NCBI GenBank assembly: GCA_025769875.1 | Contig: JAGFNK010000212.1 | Location: forward strand, 1 to 64,000 | DNA from: Russula earlei | Taxonomy: Eukaryota; Basidiomycota; Agaricomycetes; Russulales; Russulaceae | Reading direction: 5' to 3' | DNA: 64,000 bases | Part shown: positions 10,101-22,282 of the stretch, in pieces | Layout of the letters: the number at the start of each line of letters is the position of its first letter | How positions within the stretch are numbered: the first letter of the stretch is position 1 | Position numbers and translations under genes: made by a program | The notes under the pieces: model-generated | The model's input: the letters and a program-made list of their open reading frames with translations, nothing else | Databases searched by the model: none | What the model was told of the DNA's origin: nothing

Positions 10101-10540
10101 AGACATTATCCGAGTGGCCCAGTAAGGTATACAGGGGTTCCTCTTGGCTTGGTCCGATCGCCCATACGTTAATAATGGAGTCCTGGCCACCGGTGACGAT
10201 GTAGCCTACACAACAGCGTCGATTTTACGGAGGTTTATAACATGGCTAGTACGCGATGTTCACACCTTGTGGAGCTTCTGGGGAGGGTTTCAAGTAAGCG
10301 ACAGAATTAATGAAGCGAGAACCGGCGCGGAAAGTATAAGTTGGTGAGAAAGGAGATCCTGGTGACTTTATCCAAGAGATCGCTGTAGAATCGCGCGAAG
10401 CCGATAGGATTAGATCGTCTGAAGGGGCGACGACGGCTCTGACCTGAGGAATGGTTTTATGCAAAAAGGGGCGTGAGAAGGAGAAGATGGCATACGTCGC
10501 TAGAATGAGCTTGGAGGACGGCTGAGAGCTTGAAAGGCAT
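7155..10540 (-). CDS. DOA1: DOA1/UFD3/PLAA: ubiquitin-binding Cdc48 adaptor (WD40-PFU-PUL)
   Basis: About ten or more exons; exon 1 is 10540-10496 (MPFKLSAVLQAHSSD) and exon 2 starts at 10443. The N-terminal half is a WD40 propeller with repeats such as ILSASRDSTAISW, IVTGGQDSIINVW and VVSGGEDRSLRIW. The PFU domain follows, with WDSTSSQWQKIGEVVDAVG and GKEYDYVFDVDIQDG and ending ENPFTAARRFLEKNDLP. A linker with repeated DPFTG motifs leads to the PUL domain (KPLLFKQANVSAMQGKLYQF to the C-terminal EIVNEILALV). This order is diagnostic. The protein recruits ubiquitin conjugates to Cdc48/p97 in the cytosol and maintains ubiquitin levels. One junction (ATC CCA G / GT CGC AAA) requires a GC donor. 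The start was chosen as the only ATG opening the first WD40 blade. Confidence 0.93.
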
Positions 10541-11966
10541 GCGGCTGACGTGGTGGTTAGAGAAAGAAAAGAAAGCGGGGGCACTATTCTAAGAGTAAAG
10601 CCACGAGAAGATATTCTTGGGGAGTACGATATTGATTATAGGTGCACGGGTGGCCAGATTGATTGATATCAGAGAGATTCGTGACTGGGTTCTCTCTCGT
10701 CGTGATCAGAGTGCACTCCGCACTCCGATATAATGATTATTTATCGACACCGACCCGAAACTGACAGACTTGAGTGGACGCGACTTGGCGACTGGTCTCG
10801 GCCCGACTTGGCGTCTAGCCCCTTCCATTCCACTCGGCCCATTATCTCCGGACCGGCCCTTAACCTACTCATATATCTCCTCTCGGTTAATGCCCGACCC
10901 CTTCCAAATCCCCTCGCGCTTCTTTTCACCTCGCCTCGTCCACACCCCATGGCCTGACGATACGCGCGTGAGGCCCTCGCAGGAGATGAATTAATGGTGC
11001 AAGGCAAAGACTACTCCCCCGTATCTCCCCGTAGCCGCCATCCACACGGCTGCTTGGGCTCGTTAGCGTGGTGTACATCTCATCCCAAATTGCCATCGTT
11101 CTTTCTCGCCTAGTACATAATCTGAATGAATATCATGGGCATGATATTTTCTGTATTGAAACTCTATCGCGGGCGTTTAAAGATCCCGTCCACTTTGGGT
11201 ATGGCCTAGAAGTGGTGTCGTTGTGCCACGCGGCTCGAGGAACAGAACAGGTTAGGGTCATTGAGCGTTCCCACTCATCCTTATTACAAAAGTTGCGCTT
11301 ACCAAAAGGGAACAGGTATCATAGACGAGCGAACGCTTCGATTCCACTTCGATTCTAATATCCACGAAAGATTCATGTCTTCCATGTCCTTCATTGCCAG
11401 GGTCGAGAATCCACTTGTGTGGATCGCCAACCCAAAATTCTCATCAATCCCATGCCATGACGGCACTTATCCAACAGGCGGAAACCTCCCGGGCCATTTT
11501 AACACAGTCCTAATTCCGCTAGATGGTCGAGACCCGTCTCCTCGCCCATCGGCACTGGCAAGCTATCAGAGTTTGCGCTGTGACAGTATCCCAAATCGTG
11601 TCGTTACGCAAGTTGACAACAAACATATATCAGATTCGAACGTCTCGTCCTTGAACCTTAGGTCTATGTAAGAATGGAAGCACGAGTCTTCCAGTTTACA
11701 TTATAACGAGGCGGCGTGAGCGACAACTAGAAGACCCCTAACACTTGATGGGCAAGACAAGGTGCAAGACAGTAGACCAGACCAGCCAGGCAGATAAGGA
11801 TGATCACACAGGTGTTAACAAAAGTAATGCCATCCGAAAAAGGGTCCACATCATTCATATAGGTTGACAGCAGGAACCACCGAAACCTTGATCCTCTTCC
11901 GTGTGTTGAGTTCAGCATTGATCCCTGCCATAGGTTTTAAATCGGCCTTGCGCTTGAGTTCGTTGT
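10541..11966. other. Intergenic stretch between DOA1 and HOP1, no supported gene
   Basis: 1.4 kb holding the DOA1 promoter and HOP1 3' end. Plus-strand frames at 11068-11358 and 11261-11671 and a minus-strand frame 11918-11727 with a hydrophobic run are open, but they lack recognisable domains or convincing splice structure. Confidence 0.5.
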
Positions 11967-14900
11967 TCATATAGGTTGGGAGGCAAGTGACCGGGTTTTG
12001 TGTAGATTCTTGCATTTGAACGCCTGGAGGCCCTGATCTGTATTTGACGGCGTGTCAGGACTCAGGCAGCTTGAGACATATATCAGTGGATGTCATGACT
12101 GACCCCATAAACGTATCATTTGTTTCGCCAAAAGACGAAACCTTCCGTGTGGTACGAACGGAGGGCTTTGACGCGCGATTCTGCGCGATTGCGATCAGAT
12201 ACGGAGGGAGGTTTGCAACAAAAAGTGTCATGGCCAGTGACAAGCAAAACAATTGTTCGGTCAGCCGAGTAAATGTGTCACGCACAACAGTGTCTTCCAT
12301 CCCCATAACCCGAAGCTGCACGGAGCTATTTGGGTTGAAATAATCACGATACTTCTGTCCCCGTTTTGAGGCCGCAACAAAAACGTATTTGTGTTTTACC
12401 GTCTTCTGTTGCTTGACTTTACCTCTGGCTCGCTTCGGATCAGGGTGTGCAATTCCCCCACTATCCGATTTTGGAGAAATGAACCCTGCACTTCGTTCAG
12501 CACACTACATAAAGACTGTCTCAAAACTTTAAACCTTCAATTTGGAGCCTTTTGAATAATTGCGCAGCCACGATAGGCTCACACTCTGTTCTGGCCTCTT
12601 CACACAACCACCATAGTTATGATCATCAGTTCACGTACCAATAAGCCTTGCAAAAGCACTTGAGGAATCGGGTGTGTAGGTCTCGGCGATTTTGATTGCC
12701 CGACTGTGAATACAGCATCCAAGGGCAATGCAATGCGGAGTTCTCAAACCTACTAACCGGAAAAGCGCTAGGCGGCTGAAGTTCCCTAACAACTCTTCGT
12801 ACCACGGCTGCACTTTGATGATCTCCCAGTTTTTGTCCTTTCGTAAGCTGCAATGAAAGCATATAAATTCATTTGGGAGACGCTTGTCACGGTGTGAATG
12901 GTATCTGAGAATGGAACTAGTCTGGTCGTCGCCAGAGCACAGAAGGATAGAAGCGTACCCCATGCACCTATACGGGTCATATCTGATCAGGGAATGCAGT
13001 CGTTACTTTGCAGTCTACGCACCAAATGTGATACCACCTCTTGCATTCGCCTTCGCATAATATCTGATCGTCTTCCACCTATGGAGGAAAAGATGAATGG
13101 GGATATCCAAACATGACTATCACAATGTACCAAAACTCGACAGTCGCAATCCAACACAGGATCCGAAATAGTTGGGTTCGTGTTTCCACGATTTTTCTGC
13201 GCAATCATTTCAACTTGGATATCGTCTTGAGATACCGGTGATTGAACTGGGAATGACTCTATGGTATCGGTATCGAGATTTGAACATGAGGGCTGGGTGT
13301 GCATTTCTGGGGCGTGGCTGTAAGTCGTCACAGGATGACGTCTGGAATGGCAACGTACTTGGAATGTCTTTATCGTTGGGTCTATCCGAATCAGTTCGTC
13401 CCTTCATTATGTCGATGATCACCTGGGTTTCGATATCGTCGTTCATAACACCATCCAGAGAGTATTCTTGCATGGAAAAATCTGAAGGGGGAAGCGAACC
13501 GGTGGTCTCTGCGAGAGAACCTTTGCACGTAGCGACTTTCTGAGTTGGCGGAAGACTGTCAGCCCCTTCTTGGGAATTCTCTTCGTTCTACGAGACATGA
13601 CTTAGAATAGGAATGATCAATGAGTCGACCAAGCTAACCAAGCGCTGCACGCATTCGGGGATATATTCCTCCCGTCCGGTGAATAGCAACTCCTGTGTAG
13701 CAGCCTCATCAGTATCGGCGTCCCCTCTACCTTTGGAAAATTCCGGCCCAAGATGCTGCATGGACAAAGGCACCGTTGCGCCCTCCTTACACCTAGTTCC
13801 TATGGGTATCCACACGTCGTGGCTAATTCCAGAGTCGTGTATACCACTCCCTGGGAAGTCAGGGCAACCCTCGAATTTCGCATTCAGATGTGGAGAGTCT
13901 AGACGGCCTATCTTCTCAGCGTCCCAGATGATAATACGTTCTTGAGCATCTCGCCGCTGTTCCTCGATCTGGATCTGTTTCTAAATGAGAGGAGTTGGCT
14001 ATCAGTCTCACAGTAGCTACCAAAGGAGAAACGTAGTTGACTTCTGCAGATGGGAGGTAGGCAGAGACCGAGGCGACGTGGACGTTTACACTAGGAAAAT
14101 AAGTCACCTTTCCTCACCACTATAAATACTAGATGCCCACCCGTGCCAGCCCGTTTCAAGTTTGCCAATGCTCCATCGCTCCGGGACCTCGTCCTTCTTG
14201 TGTGTAGAGAAAAAATATCGATCTGCCTCTGAGTCACCAGGACGGAAGTGCGGAGGCTCATAAGATGCCGGCGTTTGTGGGTAATAGAAGGCTTTGTAAG
14301 TTGCATATCGACGTTCTAGGCCGTAACGTCAGGGGATCGTAGCAAAGGAACAAACGGATGATACTTGGAAGAGCATCCATCTGAGATATTGCTTGAATAA
14401 GGGTTTTGATTAATGTCTGAGGATGTCATTCGTCTTCGTTTCACATAACTTGTTGTTTCATACCTTCAAGCTCTTCTTCACGTCTTTGAAAGTCGGGAGG
14501 CGGCCCTCGGCATTGGTCAATAGGATCGGATCCTTAGAATACTCTCCATCACCAAGGGAGAGCTTTTCCATGTCCTCTCCCAGTGACATAATTGGTACAA
14601 CGATGTCTGTGCCTGCAATGCAGCGATACTGTAAAGAATATCAGAGATTAACCGAGATGAAATAACGGACAGCAAACCTCGAAGTTGAAGGTGTATGCCT
14701 CTATAATGCTGGCAATTTCATGAATACCGACGCAAAAGGCAAAGACACGATATATGCGCCTTACTTTTTCGGATCTTCTGGGTCCTTGAAGAGTCTGCGT
14801 TGGTTCACTCATTGGGGCATGAATTATTTCTGACACGTACAAGATAAACGGCGAAAATGAAGCTGCGAAGGTACTGCTTCTCGATGGCATCGAAAATTCC

Positions 14901-15441
14901 GTTTTCCTGTTTTATTTGAGCACGTGAGAACATGTATTGCCCGAAAATAGTCGAACAAGCGAACAAGATAGTCCAGCAGCTTGTCGGCCTCAGCAGACCA
15001 ACCTCGAGTGATGGTCGTAACGGTAAAACTATTTGCGACACGGGAGGGAGGGCCTATTTTTTTGGAGGCGAGATCACCAGAGCATGAGGTCATAGAGGAT
15101 ATCGATATCGATCCATCGCTTGAAGGAGCGAGGAGACCTTACAGACGAGAACCAGCTTTACAACGGCAGCATATCGTAAGGAAGTCTGCTCACTAGATTC
15201 AAAATTTTCCTCTGGAAGAAGGTCTCTAAGAAGATCACAAGATCAGCTGTAAGTATTATTTCTTTATTAACTTTCGAGATACCTCAGATATGCAATGCAT
15301 CCCATGCCCGCCCTCAGCAAGGTTTGCACAGTTTGAAGGCTCTGGGCAGCCGTTATGGCGAGCTGAGCAGCATATAAGTTTTTTTTTTCCCAGTTCTTGG
15401 AACTGAGGTACCTCCTGGGGTTTAGAAGCTTGGGCTTGCAT
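11967..15441 (-). CDS. HOP1: Hop1: meiotic chromosome-axis HORMA protein with PHD finger
   Basis: Exon 1 is 15441-15412, exon 2 15362-15283, and exon 3 starts 15225. The HORMA domain is clear: AAQSLQTVQTLLRAGMGCIA, RDLLPEENFESSEQ, ITRGWSAEADKLLDYL, ENGIFDAIEKQYLRSFIFAV, DPEDPKNIIEAYTFNFE, and later SYEPPHFRPGDSEADRYF with VNVHVASVSAYLPSAEV. A central disordered part rich in charged residues follows. Then comes a PHD-type zinc finger spread over several exons (CDCRVLVHC, CEGECKRWYHIWCMGY, LPNEFICFHC) and a basic C-terminal tail with YFNPNSSVQLRVMGMEDTVV. Hop1 builds the axis that promotes interhomologue crossing-over in meiotic prophase. The last exon is provisional: a 66-nt intron gives the stop at 11967, and without it the stop is at 12093. 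It is divergent from the GID7 homologue. Confidence 0.9.
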
Positions 15442-16464
15442 GATAAAAGTGAAGATCAGCGGATGAGTGGCCGCCGATTTGAATGTATGCGTGCGCGTCG
15501 CGCGATGTGATCACATGCACGCCGCCCATTCGTTTATGCACGTGGTCTACTGAACGGGTTTAGTTAGGTTGGGCATGGGGTTTCGCTTGCCTTTTGTCCA
15601 CCTTTTACTCGTGTTGAAAGAGTACTCTCCGCAAACACCCACAGCATAGTGTAAAGGTGTCCTAAGCGTAGGACCTCCGTCCGGCTACATCTACTTTGGC
15701 GCTAGATTGTAGCACTTCCCATAGAATTCCATGTGGCTTTCTCCTTACTATGCGCTGGCTCCGCAGCACGATGTGGAGTGTTGTATATTTATCCACGTAT
15801 TAGACAAAAGACGTTCGAATATTGCGCAATATCGTGCGAATTGACACGCGACGATGCAGCAGTCGGAAAGGATGAAGTACTGATGGGGTGTTCACCGCTT
15901 CGAACGAGTACCATCTTGTCCAGAGCCGCCTCGTCTCTCCCCGTTTTCAGGCTCTTGCTGACACATAGATCTTCCGTCTTCCACACACAAGTCGTGTATG
16001 CCCTTTTTTTAGCCTCCAGGGAGTAGCACGTTGTCACGATTGATCCCCTACCTCCATCGACATCCCCAACTCGGGACGCAGTCCCTGATCACCGTCGTAC
16101 CCCCCACTCTTCAGCTCAATTTGAGAGTGCACTAAGATCTGTATCGACGAATATTTCCTCGAGATCCTACACAAGTAGCACCAGCCTTCTTGTTCCAGCA
16201 ACCCGCCTGAGGTCCGAGCTTGAAGCAGAGAACAAACCCGACGCACTACCACGCACACCAGAAACACGGCCCTGTGCGCCTCCTGTTCTTTGTTAATTAA
16301 CTACTCGCATTCATTCGATCCCTCATTCGTCAGATACAGCGAGTGAACGAGCGCACAAGAGACAACGACTTGAGATTACAGACCCAAGTTCGCAAATTGC
16401 CTCATCCAGTCGGTTAGGAACTTCTGCTGCTGTGCACGATCCCAATCCCAAAGACATTCTTTCG
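15442..16464. other. Divergent promoter region between HOP1 and the GID7 homologue
   Basis: About 1 kb. There is no ATG between 16260 and 16464 on the plus strand, which supports 16465 as the first start codon of the downstream gene. Short plus-strand (15733-16026) and minus-strand frames are open, but I recognise nothing in them. Confidence 0.5.
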
Positions 16465-19020
16465 ATGCGCGCTCCCGAACGTGAATATGACTCTGATCCA
16501 GCGTCCCATGCCCATTCTCAAACGAGGACCTTGTCTTCGTCCCCGCCACCCAAGACGAACGGATACGTTGCCAATGGCCATGGAAGTCCTATAAATGGAT
16601 CGTCCAAACACTTGAAGAGCCCAGTTGCGAGGGTAGAGTTGCCTGGCTCAACAATATATGATGACTCTTACATCGACAGGGAGGAGTATATCCGACTTGT
16701 CATACAGAGTCTAAGAGACATTGGTTACATGTGCGTAATTTGATGCTCTACTTTGATACTAGTTCCAATTTAGCTTGTCCTCTCCAGCGAATCTGCCGCC
16801 ACACTGGAGGCAGAGTCAGGTTATGTCATGGAGACTTCGCGCGTCGCGGAGTTCCGTCGGTGTATTCTGGATGGGACGTGGAGTGAGGCTGAAGGTGCTC
16901 TAGGACATCTGGGTGTTGGTGAGGATGACGGACTTTGGGTATGATCTATCGTGCGCAATTGAATGGGATTTTTGTTCTCATCCACAGAGCTTCAGGAGGC
17001 GAAGTTTCTTATCAGCCAACAGAAGTACCTGGAATATCTTGAAATGGGCAAGATCACAATGGCCTTACATGTCTTGCGAAACGAACTTGCACCCCTTCAT
17101 ATGGATCCGGAGTTGTTACACCCACTCTCAAGGTATACTATAATCCCTTCACCTAGCTCAGACCACTCATCATGTCTAGTTTGATCATGTGCACGGATTC
17201 AGCGGATCTTAGGCAGAAGGCAGGTTGGGATGGCGCCCATGGTTCGTCAAGGCGGAGGTTGCTAGTCAACCTGCAAAGTGAGTTCACTCTTCACTAGTAC
17301 TTGCAGAAACCATATTGCCTCCCATAGGTTACATCCCTTCTTCCTTGATGATTCCTCCTCGTCGCTTTGTCACGCTGCTGGATCAAGCACGGTTGCACCA
17401 GATCTCACATTGCATATATCATAATGCTCCCGTAACGCCACAGCATTTCTCCTTATACGCGGACCACACATGCGATACAGACCTCTTTCCGCGTATTACT
17501 ACGACAATACTACAAGTGCACACCGATGAGGTGTGGAGTCTGGAATGGAGTCACAATGGCAAGTTCCTGGCAAGCGCAAGCAAAGATAAGAGTGTCATTG
17601 TTTGGTCAGTTGGGGTAAGTATATTTTCTCGGCGCCTGAGTGCATTGGACCCTTATATTGCGTTTTGAATGTCGCAGCCAAATTCCAATCCTGACATCTA
17701 CGTTCACCTGCATTTACAAGACCACCAATTTCCTGTTGGATGTCTGGCATGGTCACTCGACGATACCATATTATTGTCGTCATGCGAGCAGCTCATAAAA
17801 ATGTGGAACACAGAGGTTTGTCGAGCCCGTGATTTCGGAAGTCTTGACATCTTAACTCATCTCTAGTCTGGGGCCCTCATCCGAACGATCGAGGCCCATA
17901 CCGAACCAGTCTCAGCACTGGCTTGGGTGCCCGATGGATCGGGATTTATTTCGGCTTCCCAAGATCGAAAGATTAATCTATGGGTAAGGCTTTGTCCTCT
18001 CGGTACCCGTTGCCCCATAAACTTTCGCTTCTACGTGACCGCTTAGGGATCTGACGGAAAGCAGCGTGATTCCTGGGGGATCACTGCCACTCGGATAATA
18101 GACCTTGCTGTTACTCCCGATTACACACGTTTGGTTGCTATTGGCGAATCTGCAAAGGATCCAATATTACCACCACCCAGGAGCGACGCAACCGCGGCGT
18201 CAGGTGCAAATAGAAACGGTAATAATAACACAGCTACCAGCAGCCCTCGGACTCTAGAGTACTTGATGATCGTTTACGATTTAACCACTAAGCAACCAGA
18301 GCTGTAGGATAATCTCGTCGCCCCTCCGTACTTAGTCTCTTTGATTCGTGCTGATCCAGGCTTCGTAGTTCTGTTTCTCTAGGTGGCCAACTAACAAGCG
18401 TAAAGATATCGAGTGACTCCCAATACGCGCTCGTCAACCATGCACCAGATGTACGTTTCACCTCGAATACTGTGTCTGTTCTGATGCGTGGATTATCTGT
18501 GGGAATCAGGAGATCCACTTGTGGGATCTGTTCACTGGGCGTCTCGCCCGCAAGTATACGGGCCAGCGTCAAGGACGACACATAATTCGCAGCTGTTTCG
18601 GAGGCGTGGACGGTAACTTTGTGGTCAGTGGCAGCGAAGGTACCGGATCCTGCACTTCCTCTTCCGTTTTAATCCAACTCACGACGCCCACGTGATTCAC
18701 GCGTCACGAAAGATGGGAACGTGTACGTGTGGCATAGAGACCGCGCCATACTTCTCGACGTTCTGACCGGGCACGGGAGCGGAAGCGTGAACTCCGTCGC
18801 ATGGAACCCCAGGAACACGCAGATGTTTGCGTCCTGCTCAGATGACTGCACCATACGCCTGTGGGAGCCTTCGGCGGGCGACAGGGACGGCGATTCTTCG
18901 ACGCGTCTAGCCCATCGAACGGCGGATGATCGGAGTCACGAGGGCGAGCCCAATGTGAAAGGCAAGGGGAGGAGCAGAGAATCCTGGGTTGAGGACGATT
19001 CTGCGTCGCGAAGCCTGTGA
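16465..19020 (+). CDS. GID7: WDR26/Gid7-type LisH-CTLH-WD40 subunit of the GID/CTLH ubiquitin ligase
   Basis: Exons begin 16465-16730, 16788-16918 and 16988 onward, about ten in all. A low-complexity N-terminus is followed by a LisH-like segment ([32 protein letters not shown]), a CTLH/CRA helical region ([35 protein letters not shown]), and a WD40 propeller. Clear blades include [59 protein letters not shown] and [20 protein letters not shown]. The tail is acidic and basic and ends at TGA 19018-19020. The family forms the supramolecular scaffold and substrate-recruiting part of the GID E3, which in yeast degrades gluconeogenic enzymes. GID7 and WDR26 are orthologous, so the exact role in this organism is inferred. 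Confidence 0.93.
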
Positions 19021-19778
19021 ATTACGACCAGCCTGAATTCCCCCCTCACGTATACCCTCAATCCGGATAGTCCCGATCGGCACCATCTGCACTCACTTCA
19101 TACACGCTCTCAACCCATCCATCTACTCCCCCTCGCATTCACCCGTCGCACGTCTACGTTACGTCTTAGCGCCCCCCTTTCCTCCCCGACCACTCACCAC
19201 CTGCATGTAGACTGTCTGTTATTATAGCAATTTTAGCAAGGGCATATATATTCACTTGCATCCGCTCTTCCCTTCCCTTCCCTTCCCGAACTCGGTGATG
19301 CATCGCTCGCTCGCTCTAAGCGCGGACATGCACCGCTGTCGCTTCCCCTTTGAATGGTGTGAATCATTTCGGTGCCTATAGCGTCTAGTCCCCCTCTCCG
19401 AGGAGGTCATTTCATCGAAACAATATGCAAGTTATGGATATTGGGCGTCACGTGTATGAGGGGAGTGGGGAGGTGAAAACACAGAATATCAAATCACAAA
19501 TCACAAACCCATGATAAGGTGATATTACTTCCATTAGTACATTCCCACCGAAGACACGAATAACGAAAATGCGACTGGTTGGACTGCAGAGGAAAAGAGA
19601 TGCCATGAATGATCGCGGGTTAAGGGATGCATGAGAACGGGTCCATCAATAAATATTGCTACAGAGTGCCGAAAAGGCAACTGCTTCCCTAAGTCTACAG
19701 AACAAGCTCACGAGAAGCGCGGGTGCAAAGGTGAAATGGTACAGATGGGAGCGATGTACGAGATTGTCCCTTGGAGCC
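19021..19778. other. Convergent 3' region, no supported gene
   Basis: 0.76 kb between the ends of the GID7 homologue (plus) and Elongin A (minus). It is pyrimidine-rich, with short ttccc repeats near 19270 and A/T-rich stretches near 19480. I see no domain in the short plus-strand frames. Confidence 0.5.
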
Positions 19779-21007
19779 TCATTCTGTCGGGAATGCACGG
19801 GAAGGAACCAGACGACCGGTCAGTTGGGAATGAGCGCGGTGCTTCGGCATGAAAAGCGGACACGTCGGTTCTTTCTTGGCACCGAGAGAGGGCTGCTTAA
19901 CCCGGGGAGCTGATTCCAAGGGCTGAGTCTGAATGCCTCGTCGCTCGAACGACGCATTCTGAACGAGAGTGGGCGCCTTCGTTTCGGTCACAGGGGATGC
20001 AGGCAGCACCGTCGGAGATTGGCGATACACCACAGGTCTTACGATCACTCGACTACCGGAGGTTGGCTGGGACGTAGAAGGCGATTCTGGAACAACATTC
20101 CGGACGCGTTGGCGATTGGCATGGGCTGCTGGCATGGGGGGTCGCATGCACGGCTCGAACATAGTCCTCTGAATCTTCGATGCTTCACTGCGTGTTTTCT
20201 GGAACAGACTCTTCTGCTGAGGTGTAGAAGTCCCTGATAAACAGGTGTGAAGCTCTCCTCAATCTTCTTGACTTCGAGATAAGACTCACAGCCTCGTGTC
20301 CGTTTCATGGGCGGAAGGCGATCCGTGAACTTGATTTCTTTCTGCTTTTTGCGCTCCTCAGCTTCAAGTCGCTGGCTCTTCATCCGTGCGCTTATCTCTT
20401 GGAGCCGTTTCTCTTTCTTGGCGCGGAGATCCTGTCGACTTGTGAGATCGAGTTTAAGTGCTGTAGAAGCCCCCGTACGAAGAATATATCCCTCCATGGC
20501 TCCGATGGGACTAAAGACCGAGAAGAGCACTCCTCTGCCTCGGCTAGGTGCTCTCGGTAACATTGCTGCCGCCATAGCTCTGAAAACATTGGGGACCGCG
20601 ATTCTATGCGCGTAAGGAATGGAACGGACCATTTGTGTAACCTCGTAAGTGCTGGGTGACGGCGTCAACGACGAAGAGAGGATGTCAAAATTGAATGGGA
20701 AAGGCTGACTGGGGTGGCATCTTCAAGCCGCCGTAAGTTATCGACAGAACAAGTCTCCAGGATAGGTCGGACTAGGTCGTATGAAACGGTGTCCCCCAGG
20801 CTAACAATTCCTACAGTAAATTCGGCATGGAGCTCGCTGAATTCCCCTATCAAACTAACACTCACCATCAACATGAGCGGCTGCAACTGAGTGAACTGGT
20901 GTGAACAAAAGGGAGGGAAGCCGAGGCAAGTGTGGCAGCTAACCTCGACGGCAATAGTATACAAGAGATGGTATACGTCTACAAGGTGTGTCAGTTTCCG
21001 AAGACAT
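19779..21007 (-). CDS. ELOA: Elongin A (RNA polymerase II transcription factor SIII subunit A)
   Basis: Starts with MSSETDTPCRRIPSLVYYCR. Short exons then add AAHVDGIVSLGDTVSYDLVR and PILETCSVDNLRRLEDATP. This is the Elongin A / BC-box and F-box-like signature, in which RIPSL..YC, a LGD..YDL.RP element and a C..L.RLE..TP helix are conserved. Later exons give SPMFSELWRQQCYREHLAEA, EPWRDIFF, a strongly basic Lys/Arg coiled helix (DLRAKKEKRLQEISARMKSQ), and the conserved QKSLFQKTRSEASKIQRTMF followed by RPPMP. A disordered Pro/Ser tail ends at 19779. The protein works with Elongin B/C in transcription elongation and as a Cullin-dependent substrate receptor for stalled polymerase II. One intron (after DIFF) is 47 nt. 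The frame is also open upstream of the ATG. Confidence 0.88.
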
Positions 21008-22282
21008 ACACGTAACGATTAGGGAGAATGCGTGCGAGTACGTCGAGACAGTCGTCAATAGTGTGGAGGATGTGTTGGCGCCGTCGCAGCCAATGTCGAC
21101 GGCGTCGCCGGCCATTTTCACACGCTGCTTTCCTTTCTTGTACAACTCACGCTTAAGTCCACTCTTGCGCCGAGAGGCCCGCGCTCTTTTATTCGCCCCG
21201 TTAAGTCGCTCGCAGAACAAGCTTTCGAGAAGGCTGCCTAAAATTTCCAGCCATTATCAACTCACAAACACGAGGAGAACCCCTTTTTCGCTCATCAATT
21301 TTGACCTGGCTTCGACTGAACGGCAACCTTCAACCTCATCGCGACGCCAATCGCCTGGACGAAAGGCCAATTTGTATACTGATGGGACGTCCATGGATAA
21401 AATACCGAGACGGTCCTTTCCTGCGTGACGTATAGAGCATCCTCTCTCAGGCGCGCGCGTATTACCCTCCACGAGTCTGTCGCGCGGGCTGTCGTATGAA
21501 CGCTCTTGATTAGGCAGAAAGAGAGACGGCGTCTCGGAATCCTGCTCACGAGGCAATGAATACCTTAAACGCTGATCTGGGTTTGCGTCAACGGTAATTG
21601 AAGATATTCACTCTAGTAGGAACGGGCCGAGAAGGATCCACCTGCATCGAGTGAAACGACGACGACAGGCATCCAGATATGATCGGGTTTAAGGCGTCTA
21701 AGAAAGAAAAAAAAAAGGCCAACTCTCGGCTACCCAACTGTCCCTCGCAAGTCTCGAACGAGCGTCAGGAAGTACCGCTCCCCCAAGTAGGTTTCTCTGC
21801 TACTGCTAGCCAAAAGGCCAAAAGGCATTGTGACAGCGCAAGCGAAGTTTTAAGAGCGTACTCTCTTTGCAACCTTCTGCCTTTCTCGAAGTGGTCGCCG
21901 GCGAGGCGCTCTTACGCACGCGCCGGTTAAGGATGGTGTGATGCCGGAATTGATGAAGCAAAACATAATCTCAGGGAACTTCGGAGACCGCCCCGGTCGC
22001 AGAGATCACGTCGAGTTATTGGGCACCGACTGAACGGAGATCAATGGTCCAACACATGGCCAAATTCCTGCGCCGCTCCGGGTGACGCTGTGGAAAGGCG
22101 TGGTGGAAGGCCGTACCTTATCACTCTCAAGCCCGCGTCGTTCGCTGAGCAGAAATTAGCGGCTCATCTCACGAAGTACGATTTCCCAAGCCATGGAGGC
22201 GGTGTTTCCCGCCGTTTAAAAGGCCATTCCACCTGGCCTGGGCGTTTCCTACATTAAACCTCTCCGACTCTGTTCATGCAGC
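21008..22282. other. Divergent promoter region between Elongin A and the WOPR gene
   Basis: 1.27 kb. A basic minus-strand frame (about 21,220 to 21,110, in frame with Elongin A) and another at 21556-21257 are open but carry no recognised domain. The basic frame could be a 5' extension of Elongin A. Confidence 0.45.

Noticed and set aside
15501..15560. Possible small gene between HOP1 and the GID7 homologue
   Set aside because: Only short frames without domain or splice support; treated as promoter region.
20988..21428. 146-codon plus-strand frame beside Elongin A
   Set aside because: It begins at GTG with no in-frame ATG near its start and overlaps the Elongin A first exon.
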